Source: Pseudomonas fluorescens (GTDB lineage: Bacteria; Pseudomonadota; Gammaproteobacteria; Pseudomonadales; Pseudomonadaceae). From it: a DNA stretch of 64,000 bases. A program made the position numbers and the translations under genes. The stretch's first letter is position 1. Each line of letters opens with the position of its first letter. Below, in pieces: positions 42,716 to 51,600 of the stretch. The DNA lies in contig NZ_MSDF01000053.1 of the NCBI RefSeq assembly GCF_002022275.1, forward strand, positions 1 through 64,000. Direction: 5' to 3'. Below the pieces are notes generated by a model. That model was not told the origin of the DNA, made no database searches, and was given only the letters and a program-made list of their open reading frames with translations.

Positions 42716-42918
42716 GGTGTAGCTCCAAAGCAGGTGATAGACAGGCCGGCAGTGGAGCATTGCGCCTCGCGCACCATCAATATCGCGCGTGTCACGGGGC
42801 CTGTGACTCAAGGTCATGGATCGAATGGCCATTCCCCGCTATCGCTTGTCGGTTTGCCGCTATATCCCGCCATTACGACGCCGCCAGACTGACGCCATTG
42901 AGCCAGTGGAGCCCTACC

Positions 42919-43899
42919 GTGGAAAGTCGTCAGCCGATTGATAAGCGCGCCGCCGTGATGATGATCATGGTGTGTGCCATTTGGGGCCTGCAACAGGTGG
43001 CGATCAAAGTGGCCGCCGAGGCTGTTTCGCCGATGCTGCAAATCGCCCTGCGCTCCGGGATCGCTGCGGTGATGGTCGGCCTGTTGCTACTGCTGCGCCG
43101 CTACCGTACGAAATGCCGTGTGGAGACTTGGCGCGGCGGCATCATCGTCGGCGTGCTGTTCGCCGCCGAATACCTCGCGGTGTCAGTGGGGCTGGGCTAC
43201 ACCTCGGCGGCGCACATGGTGATTTTCCTCTATACCGCGCCCGTATTCGCCGCCATCGGCCTGCATTTTCGGTTCCCCGGCGAGCGCCTGAGCCGCGTGC
43301 AATGGACGGGCATTCTGCTCGCGTTTATCGGCATCGCCGTGGCCTTTTATACGCCAGGAAAGCCCGGCGACGGCTGGGTTACACCGCAGCGCATGGGCGA
43401 TGCGTTGGGCGTGCTCGGCGCCATCGCCTGGGGCGCGACGACGGTGAGTATTCGCTGTTCCAAATTGGCAGAAGCACCGGCGCCGCTGACCCTGTTTTAC
43501 CAACTGGCCGGCGCCTGCCTGATCCTCGGAATCGTGGCCGTGGTGACCGGGCAAAACCGGCTCCACCTCTCGGGCATCGCATTCGCCAGCCTGACGTTCC
43601 AGACGGTGGTGTTCTCTTTCCTTAGCCTGCTGGTATGGTTCTGGCTGCTCGGCCGTTACCTGGGTTCGCGACTGGGCGTGTTGTCGTTCCTTACGCCGCT
43701 GTTTGGCGTGGGGTTCGGCGTGTGGCTGCTGGGTGATCCGCTGGAGGCGCCTTTTGTGCTGGGAGCGCTGCTGGTGCTGGTCGGCATTGCAGTGGTCAGC
43801 GGGCAGGATCTGTTGCGTGCGCGCAGCGTCGCACCGAACACGCAAAACCCAGCGAAAACACCGCCGATTCCACGTGCCCCGCGTGCGCAATGCCGCTGA
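42919..43899 (+). CDS. DMT superfamily transporter (EamA/RhaT type)
   Basis: 326 residues starting at GTG 42919 with GTGGAGCC upstream. Ten hydrophobic segments form two EamA repeats: the first with AIWGLQQVAIKVAAEAVSPM, the second ending in the VLGALLVLVGIAVVSGQ type helix. These exporters move metabolites or drugs; the substrate is unknown. The last about 30 residues are a Pro/Arg-rich cytoplasmic tail. Confidence 0.87.
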   Translation: MESRQPIDKRAAVMMIMVCAIWGLQQVAIKVAAEAVSPMLQIALRSGIAAVMVGLLLLLRRYRTKCRVETWRGGIIVGVLFAAEYLAVSVGLGYTSAAHMVIFLYTAPVFAAIGLHFRFPGERLSRVQWTGILLAFIGIAVAFYTPGKPGDGWVTPQRMGDALGVLGAIAWGATTVSIRCSKLAEAPAPLTLFYQLAGACLILGIVAVVTGQNRLHLSGIAFASLTFQTVVFSFLSLLVWFWLLGRYLGSRLGVLSFLTPLFGVGFGVWLLGDPLEAPFVLGALLVLVGIAVVSGQDLLRARSVAPNTQNPAKTPPIPRAPRAQCR

Positions 43900-43920
43900 A
43901 CCATTGGGGTGTTGGGTGCG

Positions 43921-44721
43921 TCAGCCGCAGTGGCTGTGGAAGTCAGCGATCTGCTGCCACATGGCGACCGGGTTGGAGTACATCGGGAAATGCCCGCACG
44001 CGGCGATCGGCGCCAGGCGCACGCCGTGAGCCTGAATGTGCGGCAGGTAGGACAGTGAAGCGTTTTGTTCGCCATACATGAACATCTTCGGGCACGGCAG
44101 CCCGAGGAATTTGCCCATCAGGTCGGCGTGGTCGGACAGCTCGACCATCGACTGGAAAATCCCGCGCACCGCACCGGCCCGCACCTTGTGCCGCAGGCTG
44201 GCCGAATACAGCGCGCTGGCATACGCCGGTGCGTGGCGGGTGCGGTCGATAAAGGCGCTGAAAAATGCGTCGGGATCATCTGCGGGAAAATCCACAATCT
44301 GGCGGCTGAGGAAGCAGTCCTCGGGAGCGATATTGCCTTCGATATCGGTAAAGCTCAGCACCCGGCCAGGAAAACGATGGGCGAGCATCAAGGCGGTTAA
44401 CCCGCCCATGGAGTGGCCGACGAGGTGGAAGCGCTGGATGTCGAAATGTTCCAGCATTTGCAACGCGGTCTCCAACAGGAAGGGAATACCGATTTTCGAC
44501 AAATCGGCACATTGGCTTTCACCACAGCCGGGCGCGTCATAGGCGACAAAAGCATGCCCGTCGAACGCCGGGTGCAGGACGATATCGGCGTAGTCTTCCT
44601 TGGTTGAACCGAACCCGTGCAGGAACACGATAGGCGCACGCTCGCCGCTGCGATGCAGCGCGGCAATGTCCAGCGCAACGCCGTCGACCGTCAACGGCAC
44701 AGCGGTGTGAACAAACGACAT
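43921..44721 (-). CDS. alpha/beta hydrolase
   Basis: 266 residues from ATG 44721 (GAGGAGC site). Oxyanion motif HGFGSTKEDY, nucleophile elbow GHSMGG, and His in ACGHFPMYSNP form the expected site; an acidic residue lies in the usual strand near MFMYGEQ. It is probably an esterase or C-C/lactone hydrolase. The LysR gene lies 78 bp upstream in the same direction, and a copy of that regulator's probable operator (44801-44817) stands before this gene. Confidence 0.85.
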   Translation of the reverse strand: MSFVHTAVPLTVDGVALDIAALHRSGERAPIVFLHGFGSTKEDYADIVLHPAFDGHAFVAYDAPGCGESQCADLSKIGIPFLLETALQMLEHFDIQRFHLVGHSMGGLTALMLAHRFPGRVLSFTDIEGNIAPEDCFLSRQIVDFPADDPDAFFSAFIDRTRHAPAYASALYSASLRHKVRAGAVRGIFQSMVELSDHADLMGKFLGLPCPKMFMYGEQNASLSYLPHIQAHGVRLAPIAACGHFPMYSNPVAMWQQIADFHSHCG

Positions 44722-44799
44722 GGTGGGGCTCCTCAAACAGTCAGGCCGCCAATGTCAGGGGTTTGCAGCCTTCTGTAAATAACGGATAACGGAATGCTT

Positions 44800-45702
44800 T
44801 CATACGCCAATCGTATGAGCCTGAAACTGCGCGACCAGCTCCGTCACCAACGGGTTGGGCCGCTCGCTGTTCCAGGCGACTGCCGTGGTCACCACCTTCA
44901 GCTTTTGCGTCAGCGCACGCAGCACCACATTATCCGGCGCGAGTTTCTTCAACGAGGCGGGCACCAACGCAATGCCCTGGCCGCAGCTGACAAAGGCGAT
45001 CTGCGAGGCCACCGAGCGCACTTCATGCAGCACCCGAGGCGAAAACCCGCTGGCGCGGCACGTAGCGATCAGGTTGTCGAAATACACCGGGCTGACCTTG
45101 CGCGAAAACATTACCAATGGCTCGCTGGCCAGGCTCGACAGGCTGATGCGCGTGCGCGCCGCCAGCGGATGATTGCTCGGCAAGGCCACCATAAGGCGGT
45201 CTTCGAGCAGTGGCAGCGACTGAATCGCCGGGCCGAGGTCGCCATCGAGCCGCGCGAACGCCAGGTCGATATCCCCGGCTTCCAGCGCCGGTACCGCCTC
45301 AACGCTGTCGATTTCACGCACCGAGACCGTCAGATGCGGGTACTGCTGTTTGAGCTGGTCAATCAGGCCGGGCAGCACGTCAAACATCGCCGTGGAAATC
45401 GCGCCGATGGTCAGCATGCCCGATTGCCCCGCCACCGCCTCCTCCACCGCCAATTCCAGGCGCTCCAGCTGCTCGGCGAACTTGCGCACCGCCGGCAGGA
45501 TCGCCGCGCCCACCGGCGTCAACTTGGCGCCGCGCCGGGAGCGTTCGAACAGCGTGACCTTGAGCGCCTGCTCCAGCACCTGGATCTGCTCGCTCAACGG
45601 CGGCTGCGACATGCCCAAGCGCTTGGCAGCGCGGCCGAAGTTCTGCTCTTCGGCGACGGCGAGGAACAGCCAGAGGTGGCGAATCAGGCGAAAGTTGATC
45701 AT
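44800..45702 (-). CDS. LysR family transcriptional regulator
   Basis: 300 residues. HTH near the N terminus (EQNFGRAAKRLGMSQPPLSEQIQVLE in pieces, about 17-42) and a LysR-substrate domain. A 17-bp LTTR-type site lies directly upstream of this start (45711-45727), and a near-identical inverted copy lies inside its last codons (44801-44817), ahead of the hydrolase gene. It therefore probably regulates itself and that hydrolase. Confidence 0.9.
   Translation of the reverse strand: MINFRLIRHLWLFLAVAEEQNFGRAAKRLGMSQPPLSEQIQVLEQALKVTLFERSRRGAKLTPVGAAILPAVRKFAEQLERLELAVEEAVAGQSGMLTIGAISTAMFDVLPGLIDQLKQQYPHLTVSVREIDSVEAVPALEAGDIDLAFARLDGDLGPAIQSLPLLEDRLMVALPSNHPLAARTRISLSSLASEPLVMFSRKVSPVYFDNLIATCRASGFSPRVLHEVRSVASQIAFVSCGQGIALVPASLKKLAPDNVVLRALTQKLKVVTTAVAWNSERPNPLVTELVAQFQAHTIGV
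44801..44817. promoter_or_regulatory. LysR-type operator copy before the alpha/beta hydrolase
   Basis: CATACGCCAATCGTATG is a 6-bp inverted repeat with the LTTR form ATAC-N7-GTAT (T-N11-A). Its reverse complement matches 45711-45727 at 14 of 17 positions. It lies about 80 bp before the hydrolase start, inside the 3' end of lysR. Confidence 0.7.
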
Positions 45703-45710
45703 GGGGCATC

Positions 45711-45727
45711 CATAGGCTTGGCGTATG
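45711..45727. promoter_or_regulatory. LysR-type operator copy at the lysR promoter
   Basis: CATAGGCTTGGCGTATG, 8 bp before the lysR start, is the partner of 44801-44817. A further ATAC-N4-GTAT lies at 45750-45761. Confidence 0.6.
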
Positions 45728-45844
45728 TAACGGGAGTTTGAGTGCCAATATACCTATGTATTCAGGGCTCAGGAACTGATCGCGACGCTATCGAGGCAAA
45801 CGGGCCTATGGTGGCAAACGGGCTTGTTGTGGTGGGCAGGCTTG

Positions 45845-45980
45845 TTGTGGCGAGCGGGCTTGTCCCGCGTTGGAGTGCGAAGCGCTCCCAATTCAGGCGA
45901 CGCGGTACAACTGATAAACCGAGTTGTCAGGTTATAGGGCCGCTTCGCAGCCCAACGCGGGACAAGCCCGCTCGCCACAA
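45845..45980. repeat. REPIN-like inverted repeat
   Basis: Left arm 45845-45873 (TTGTGGCGAGCGGGCTTGTC then CCGCGTTGG) pairs perfectly with 45952-45980 over 29 bp. Partial copies of GTGGCGAGC lie on both sides (45829-45844, 45981-46000). It occupies the middle of the 460-bp spacer 45703-46162; apart from the operators near lysR no gene or other site is seen there. Confidence 0.9.
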
Positions 45981-46162
45981 TAAGCCCGCTCGCCACAACA
46001 AGCCCTCCCCTGCTCTCGGCATCCGTCCAGTTCAAGGCGATGCACAACCCCCGCCAAGACGCTTGGCGCAACAACCTCAAAACCTTGAACTATGCTCAAG
46101 CAGCCACGGGGAGCACAGCCCCCGACCGCACGCACCAAATGGCCTCTTGGATAGGAAGTCCT

Positions 46163-47122
46163 ATGACCACAAAGACGAGCGTATTGGGCCTGATCGCCCT
46201 GCTCCCCATCGCCTTGGCGCACGCCGATGATGGCGGTATCAGCTTCTGGCTGCCGGGGCAGTTCGGCGCACTCGCCGCCGCCCCGGTCACGCCGGGCTGG
46301 AGCCTGCCGCTGATCTACTACCACGTGAGCGCCAGCGATAACAAAAACGCTGTCGTCCCGCGTGGCGGGCGCACCGTGGTCGGGCTGGATGCCAAGGCCG
46401 ACCTGCTGTTCGCCAGCCCCACCTACACGTTTGAAACCCCGGTACTCGGCGGCGCACAGGCGGCGATTTCAGCCGTAGGCGCAGTGGCCCGCTCCGAGGC
46501 CAGCATTGATGCGACCATCACCGGGCCTCGGGGCCGCTCCTTTTCCGGCGGCACGAACGACAGCCTCAAGGGCGGCAGCGACCTCTACCTGCTCGGCACC
46601 CTGAAATGGAACCACGGCGTGCATAATTTCATGGCGTACTCCATGGGCAACATCCCCATTGGTGCTTACGACCCCAACCGCCTGGTGAATATCGGCCTGG
46701 GCCATGCCGCCCTCGACGCGGGCGGGGGCTACACCTATTTCGACAAGACCAACGAGTTTTCCGCCGTCGCCGGCATGACCTACAACTGGAAAAACAACGA
46801 CACCGACTACAAGAACGGCGTCGATGCGCACATCGACCTGAGCGCCTCGCACTTTCTCACCTCGCAAACCCTGGTCGGGCTGGTCGGCTACTACTTCGAA
46901 CAAGTCACCGGCGACAGCGGCAGCGGCGCGGTGCTGGGTGACTTCAAGTCACGGGTGGCCGGGATCGGCCCCCAGGCCGGGCACTTTTTCAAAGTAGGCG
47001 ATGAATTGTGGTATGCCAACGTCAAGGGTTACTACGAGTTCGACGCAAAGAACCGGCCGGAAGGCTGGAACATGTGGGTGTCGCTGGTGATCCCCCTTTC
47101 CGGTAAAGGATCAACACAATGA
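46163..47122 (+). CDS. SphA-like outer-membrane transporter (MetA-pathway of phenol degradation family)
   Basis: 319 residues from ATG 46163 (TAGGAAG site). A Sec signal ends near AHADD. The mature part is a run of alternating amphipathic strands with many Gly/Tyr/Trp and ends in a hydrophobic strand (NMWVSLVIPL), as in outer-membrane barrels of the PF13557 type linked to uptake of aromatic compounds. It is coupled by ATGA to a secreted DUF1254 protein. Confidence 0.83.
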   Translation: MTTKTSVLGLIALLPIALAHADDGGISFWLPGQFGALAAAPVTPGWSLPLIYYHVSASDNKNAVVPRGGRTVVGLDAKADLLFASPTYTFETPVLGGAQAAISAVGAVARSEASIDATITGPRGRSFSGGTNDSLKGGSDLYLLGTLKWNHGVHNFMAYSMGNIPIGAYDPNRLVNIGLGHAALDAGGGYTYFDKTNEFSAVAGMTYNWKNNDTDYKNGVDAHIDLSASHFLTSQTLVGLVGYYFEQVTGDSGSGAVLGDFKSRVAGIGPQAGHFFKVGDELWYANVKGYYEFDAKNRPEGWNMWVSLVIPLSGKGSTQ

Positions 47123-48561
47123 TCAACCATCCTCGCGCGCTCACCCTGGCACTTTGCCTGGCATGTCTCCCAGCCTGGGGCGATACGGTGAACACACGCA
47201 TCGGCTCGTTGACCTTGCACAACGGCTACCCCGACCAAAAGAGCGTCGACACGCTGTATAACGAACTGGATTTCCAGCGCGCCGTACAGGCCTACATTTG
47301 GGCGATGCCCACCGTGGCACTCGACAGCCTGCGCCTGGCCAACGAGCGCGACTGGGGCGTGGGGCCAAACGAGGTGGGCGTCGTCAACCAGTTCACCGCG
47401 CCGCAAGTAGTAGCGCTGACCGGCAACAGCACCACGATTTATGCCGCATCGTTTATCGACCTCAGCCGTGACGGCGCAGTGGTGATAGATTCGCCCGCCG
47501 GTGCCTATGGCGTGATCGATGACTATTGGCAGCGCCCCGTCAGCGAAGTCGGGCCGTTCGGGCCGGACAAGGGCAACGGCGGCAAATTCCTGTTGCTGCC
47601 ACCGGGCGCGAAAGTCGACAACCCTCAGGGTTACTTCGTGCTCCAGTCACCGACCAATCGCGTGATGTACCTGGGGCGCGGCATCGTGCACAACGGCGAT
47701 GTCGCAAGCGCGGTGAAAACCCTCGACCAGATCCGTATCTACCCTTACGCCCAGGCTGACAAACCGCCCGCCACGCGGATTTTCCACGCGGGCGACAAGG
47801 CCATGAACTCCATCGCGCCTGCCGGCTACGAGTACTGGGAACGCTTGGCGGCAATCCTCGACCATGAACCGGTCGAAACCCGTGACCGGTTTTTCCACGC
47901 CATGCTCAAGCCGCTGGGCATTGAGAAAGGCAAACCCTTCAAGCCGGACGCTCGCCAGAAAAAGATCCTCACCGAAGCGGCCCAAGTCGGCTTCCTGATG
48001 GCCCAGGCCCTGAGCTTTGCACCGCGACTGGAAAATGCCAATGCCTATCCAGGCACTCACTGGGAATGGGTGCTGACGCTTAACCCGGATCAGGAGGCCA
48101 CAAACTATGCCCAACTCGACGAACGCACCGACTACACCTTCGAAGCCATTACCGTCGCCGCCGGGATGATCAAGCCCATCGTGGGCGCCGGTTCGCAGTA
48201 CATGAGTGCGGCCAAGGATGCCAAAGGCGAATGGCTGGACGGTGGCAAAAGCTACCGTTTGCAAGTGCCGGCAGAGGTACCTGTGAAAGACTTCTGGTCG
48301 CTGACGGTGTACGACAACCTCACCCGTTCAATGGTCAAAACCGACACATCGAAGGCCGCCATTTCTTCCTACGACGCTTTGAAGAAAAACCCGGACGGCT
48401 CCATCGACCTGTATTTCGGCGCCTCGGCACCCGTCGGGCATGAGAGCAATTGGGTTAAAACCGCACCGGGCAAAGGCTGGTTTGCCTATTTCCGCTGGTA
48501 CGGCCCGACCCAGGCTTTTTTCGACAAGACCTGGAAACTGCCGGATATCCAGGCGCTTTGA
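47119..48561 (+). CDS. secreted DUF1254/DUF1214 protein
   Basis: 480 residues with a signal peptide (cleavage near PAWG-D). The first half matches DUF1254 (YNELDFQRAVQAYIWAMP, NSTTIYAASFIDLS) and the last 110 residues DUF1214 (FWSLTVYDNLTRSM, GWFAYFRWYGPTQAFFD). The function of the family is not established; it is periplasmic and often beside outer-membrane proteins. It is coupled to the SphA-like gene, so the two probably work together in envelope handling of a hydrophobic substrate. Confidence 0.88.
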   Translation: MINHPRALTLALCLACLPAWGDTVNTRIGSLTLHNGYPDQKSVDTLYNELDFQRAVQAYIWAMPTVALDSLRLANERDWGVGPNEVGVVNQFTAPQVVALTGNSTTIYAASFIDLSRDGAVVIDSPAGAYGVIDDYWQRPVSEVGPFGPDKGNGGKFLLLPPGAKVDNPQGYFVLQSPTNRVMYLGRGIVHNGDVASAVKTLDQIRIYPYAQADKPPATRIFHAGDKAMNSIAPAGYEYWERLAAILDHEPVETRDRFFHAMLKPLGIEKGKPFKPDARQKKILTEAAQVGFLMAQALSFAPRLENANAYPGTHWEWVLTLNPDQEATNYAQLDERTDYTFEAITVAAGMIKPIVGAGSQYMSAAKDAKGEWLDGGKSYRLQVPAEVPVKDFWSLTVYDNLTRSMVKTDTSKAAISSYDALKKNPDGSIDLYFGASAPVGHESNWVKTAPGKGWFAYFRWYGPTQAFFDKTWKLPDIQAL

Positions 48562-48596
48562 CCCATACCCGTCAGTTAAGGGCAGACACCGTACCT

Positions 48597-48624
48597 GTGG
48601 CGAGGGAGCTTGCTCCCTCGCCAC
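48597..48624. terminator. REP-type hairpin between convergent genes
   Basis: GTGGCGAGGGAG (48597-48608) pairs perfectly with CTCCCTCGCCAC (48613-48624) around CTTG. It lies between the DUF1254 and UvsE genes and could end both transcripts. Confidence 0.75.
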
Positions 48625-48631
48625 AAGCCAC

Positions 48632-49660
48632 TTACTGAAGGCTTCGCTGCCAATGCTCATAAAACGCCTGGGACGCCACGTTCTTGTCCTTGGCCTCAAT
48701 CATGATGTCGAAGCGGTCGAGAAACTGCAGCGCGTAATCGTTGGTCCAGCGGTTCCACATTTGCGCACTGTGGGCGTAGAGGTCGCGCTTGGACATCACC
48801 GCCAACAACGCGTCCATTTCCAGCTTGTGTTCGGCATCAAAGCCCAGTTCCTGCAGGCTTTCCTGGGGCTGCGAGTAATGCATGGTCGGGCGCACGCCGC
48901 GCCAGCTGTCAATCACCTGCGCCACCCGTGGCGAATGCGGGTCGATGTAGTCGTTTTCGTGGATCCAGCAGTGGTGAATGTCCAGCACCACCGGCGCCAG
49001 GTCGGCCACTTGCAGGCAGTGATCGAGGCCGTAGGTTTTCTCGTCGTTTTCAAAGGTGATGCAGTTGCGCGCCACCTCCGACAAGCGTGACCACACCGTA
49101 CGGGTGCCCTCCACGCCCAGGCGCCCGGCGATGTGCACGTTGCACTTGAGGTCCTGAAATTGCCGGCCGTAGCCCATCATGCGGATCATGTCGGCGTGGT
49201 ATTCGAACTCGGCCAGGCTGTTTTCCACCACGCCGGGGTTTTCCGAGCCCAGCACACAATATTGGCCGGGGTGGAAGGACAGGCGAATGTCCGAGGCGCG
49301 CGCCAGGTCACCGATGGCGGCGAAACCTTCGATCAACTGGCGTTCGATGGCCGGGTCTTTGTACACGTGGGCGACTTTCGGGTGACTGTAGAACGGCAGC
49401 AAGTCACTGCTCACCCGCAGCATGCGCAACGTCGGCGGCAGCTCGGCCACGTAGGCCAGCAGGCGCAATTGCGCGGCAAGGTTGTGGGTGACGATTTCCA
49501 CCAGTTTGTCGCGGGCCACTTGGGGCGTCACGCTTTCCATCCAGCGCAAGGTGGTGGTGCGCGGGTTGAACGGGCCTTCGATCAGCTTCAAGGCGCTGGC
49601 CGAGAGCAGGCGCTCGGGATGCTTGTATTGGCACACAAAGCCGATGCGAGGATGGGTCAT
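48632..49660 (-). CDS. uvsE: UV DNA damage endonuclease (UvsE/UvdE)
   Basis: 342 residues. TIM-barrel motifs of the UvdE family are clear: RIGFVCQYK at the start, LLPFYSHPKV, LSFHPGQYCVLGS, ENDEKTYGLDHCL, PVVLDIHHCWIH and the metal-ligand His, Glu and Asp residues within them. The enzyme nicks DNA 5' to UV photoproducts, giving repair independent of UvrABC. It is apparently monocistronic. Family members range from about 300 to 420 residues, so it is complete. Confidence 0.9.
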   Translation of the reverse strand: MTHPRIGFVCQYKHPERLLSASALKLIEGPFNPRTTTLRWMESVTPQVARDKLVEIVTHNLAAQLRLLAYVAELPPTLRMLRVSSDLLPFYSHPKVAHVYKDPAIERQLIEGFAAIGDLARASDIRLSFHPGQYCVLGSENPGVVENSLAEFEYHADMIRMMGYGRQFQDLKCNVHIAGRLGVEGTRTVWSRLSEVARNCITFENDEKTYGLDHCLQVADLAPVVLDIHHCWIHENDYIDPHSPRVAQVIDSWRGVRPTMHYSQPQESLQELGFDAEHKLEMDALLAVMSKRDLYAHSAQMWNRWTNDYALQFLDRFDIMIEAKDKNVASQAFYEHWQRSLQ

Positions 49661-49828
49661 GGAAACGCCTGACGATAGAAAGGGCTGGATGATACTGGGT
49701 TAGGCCCGAGCGTGACGGGCCGGTTCATAATATTTCGACACGAATCCAGCTGAACTTTCCCACAAATGCCAGGCTCCTCTCCTATGCGCTGCCCCCAGGG
49801 GCGTTGTACAACAAGGAGCCGCCACCCC

Positions 49829-50242
49829 ATGACCACCCTTCCCGCCTACCGTCACCTGCCCGGGCCGCTGCACGCGACCCTGCTGGCCGGCACCGTGCCA
49901 CTGTTTCTCGGTGCTTTGCTCAGCGACATCGCCTACACCCAGACTTACCAGATTCAATGGGCGAACTTCGCCTCGTGGCTGATCGCCGGTGCGCTGGTGT
50001 TCGCAGGTTTGGCGTTTCTGTTTGCGCTGGTCAACCTGCTGCGCGCCGAGCGCAAGGCCGGGCAACCCACGTTGTATGTCCTGCTGCTGTTAGCCACGTG
50101 GGTGCTCGGGCTGATCAATGCCTTTCAGCATGCCAAGGACGCCTACGCCGCCATGCCCACTGGCCTCGTGCTATCGGTGATTGTCACCTTGCTGGCGCTT
50201 GCCGCCACCTGGACTGGCCTGCGTTCGGGAGGTGCCAAATGA
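49829..50242 (+). CDS. DUF2231-type inner-membrane protein
   Basis: 137 residues from ATG 49829 (AAGGAG). Four hydrophobic segments, beginning with HLPGPLHATLLAGTVPLFLG, fit the DUF2231 family, which is often paired with dehydrogenases or cytochromes. It is coupled by a 4-bp overlap to the PQQ-type dehydrogenase and may anchor it or pass electrons to the membrane. The function is inferred from pairing only. Confidence 0.8.
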   Translation: MTTLPAYRHLPGPLHATLLAGTVPLFLGALLSDIAYTQTYQIQWANFASWLIAGALVFAGLAFLFALVNLLRAERKAGQPTLYVLLLLATWVLGLINAFQHAKDAYAAMPTGLVLSVIVTLLALAATWTGLRSGGAK

Positions 50243-51531
50243 AAACGTCCAACACACTGACCCTGTTAAGCGCCGCACTGTTGCTGACCGCCTGCGGTGG
50301 CGAGGGCGACAAGACCCAGGCACGCGGGCCTGACCCCAAATTGCCAGCACCACAAAGCAGCCTCTTGCCGAGCATGAAAATCGCCGAGCCCACGCCGTGG
50401 GGCGATCAGAAACCCAAGGTGCCGGAAGGCTTCAGCGTGACCGCCATCGCCACCGACCTGGCCATCCCGCGCCAGACGCTGGTACTGCCCAACGGCGATA
50501 TTCTGGTGGCGGAAGGCCGTGGTGGCAGCGCAGCCAAGCTCAAACCCAAGGATGTGATCGCCAGTGTGATCAAGGCCGAAGGCAACACCAAAGTCAAAGG
50601 CGGCAACCGCCTGACCCTGCTGCGCGATGCCGACGGTGACGGCACGTACGAGCTGAAAACCGTGTTCGCCGACAACCTCAACGCGCCCTACGGCCTTGCC
50701 TTCGCCAACGGCAAACTCTACGTCGCCAACCAGGATGCGCTGGTGAGCTTCGACTACGCCGACGGCCAGACCAAGGCCAGCGGCCCGCCGAGCAAAGTCA
50801 CCGACCTGCCCGCGCAGATCAACCACCACTGGACCAAGTCCCTGGCCGTCAGCGCAGACGGGCGCCAGCTCTACGTGGGCATCGGTTCCAACAGCAACAT
50901 CACCGAACGCGGCATGGAAGTGGAGATCGACCGGGCGATGGTCTGGCAGATCGACGCGGCCACCGGCGCGCACAAGCCCTACGCCACTGGCCTGCGCAAC
51001 CCGACGGCGCTGACCATTCAGCCGGGCTCCGGGCAACTGTGGACGGTGGTCAACGAACGCGATGAACTCGGCCCTGACCTCGTTCCCGACTACCTGACCT
51101 CCGTACGCGAAGGCGCCTTCTATGGCTGGCCTTACAGTTACTGGGGCCAGAACGTCGACCCGCGCGCGCAACCGCAGAACCCGGCGAAAGTCGCTGCCGC
51201 CATAAAGCCCGATTACAGCCTGGGTTCTCACGTTGCGGCGCTGGGCGTGGACTTCTCCATTCCCGAGTTGGGTGAGAAATTCGCCGACGGCGTATTTGTC
51301 GGCGAGCACGGCAGCTGGAACCGCAATCCTCCGGTGGGCTACAAGGTGGTCTTCATACCGTTCAGTAATGGCAAGCCGGCCGGTGAGCCCGTCGACTTCG
51401 CTACCGGTTTCCGCGGCGATGACGGCAAGACCCGCGGGCGCCCGGTGGGCGTGACGGTGGATCCAAAAGGTGCGCTGATCATTGCCGATGATTTGGCCAA
51501 CACCGTCTGGCGGGTCACGCGCAATCGCTAA
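50239..51531 (+). CDS. sorbosone dehydrogenase-like PQQ beta-propeller lipoprotein
   Basis: 430 residues. Lipoprotein signal with lipobox LTAC (Cys19). The mature part is a six-bladed propeller of the soluble glucose/sorbosone dehydrogenase family: LNAPYGLAFANGKLYVANQD, INHHWTKSLAVSADG with the probable catalytic His, GLRNPTALTIQPG and GVFVGEHGSWNR. It probably oxidises sugars or aldehydes in the periplasm with PQQ. It is coupled to the DUF2231 membrane protein by ATGA. Confidence 0.87.
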   Translation: MKTSNTLTLLSAALLLTACGGEGDKTQARGPDPKLPAPQSSLLPSMKIAEPTPWGDQKPKVPEGFSVTAIATDLAIPRQTLVLPNGDILVAEGRGGSAAKLKPKDVIASVIKAEGNTKVKGGNRLTLLRDADGDGTYELKTVFADNLNAPYGLAFANGKLYVANQDALVSFDYADGQTKASGPPSKVTDLPAQINHHWTKSLAVSADGRQLYVGIGSNSNITERGMEVEIDRAMVWQIDAATGAHKPYATGLRNPTALTIQPGSGQLWTVVNERDELGPDLVPDYLTSVREGAFYGWPYSYWGQNVDPRAQPQNPAKVAAAIKPDYSLGSHVAALGVDFSIPELGEKFADGVFVGEHGSWNRNPPVGYKVVFIPFSNGKPAGEPVDFATGFRGDDGKTRGRPVGVTVDPKGALIIADDLANTVWRVTRNR

Positions 51532-51541
51532 AAGAAATGTT

Positions 51542-51584
51542 TTGACATGATTGCCTGAGGCAACAATATAATTGCCTCAGGCAA
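51542..51584 (+). promoter_or_regulatory. promoter with two perfect 13-bp palindromes (marR-GNAT)
   Basis: TTGACA (51542-51547) and TATAAT (51567-51572) are perfect sigma70 boxes with a long 19-bp spacer. TTGCCTGAGGCAA (51551-51563) lies between them and TTGCCTCAGGCAA (51572-51584) at the -10/start; centres are 21 bp apart, two DNA turns. The start codon is at 51601. This is a strong candidate for autoregulation by the MarR half of the product. Confidence 0.85.
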
Positions 51585-51600
51585 CCATCAGAGCATCATC

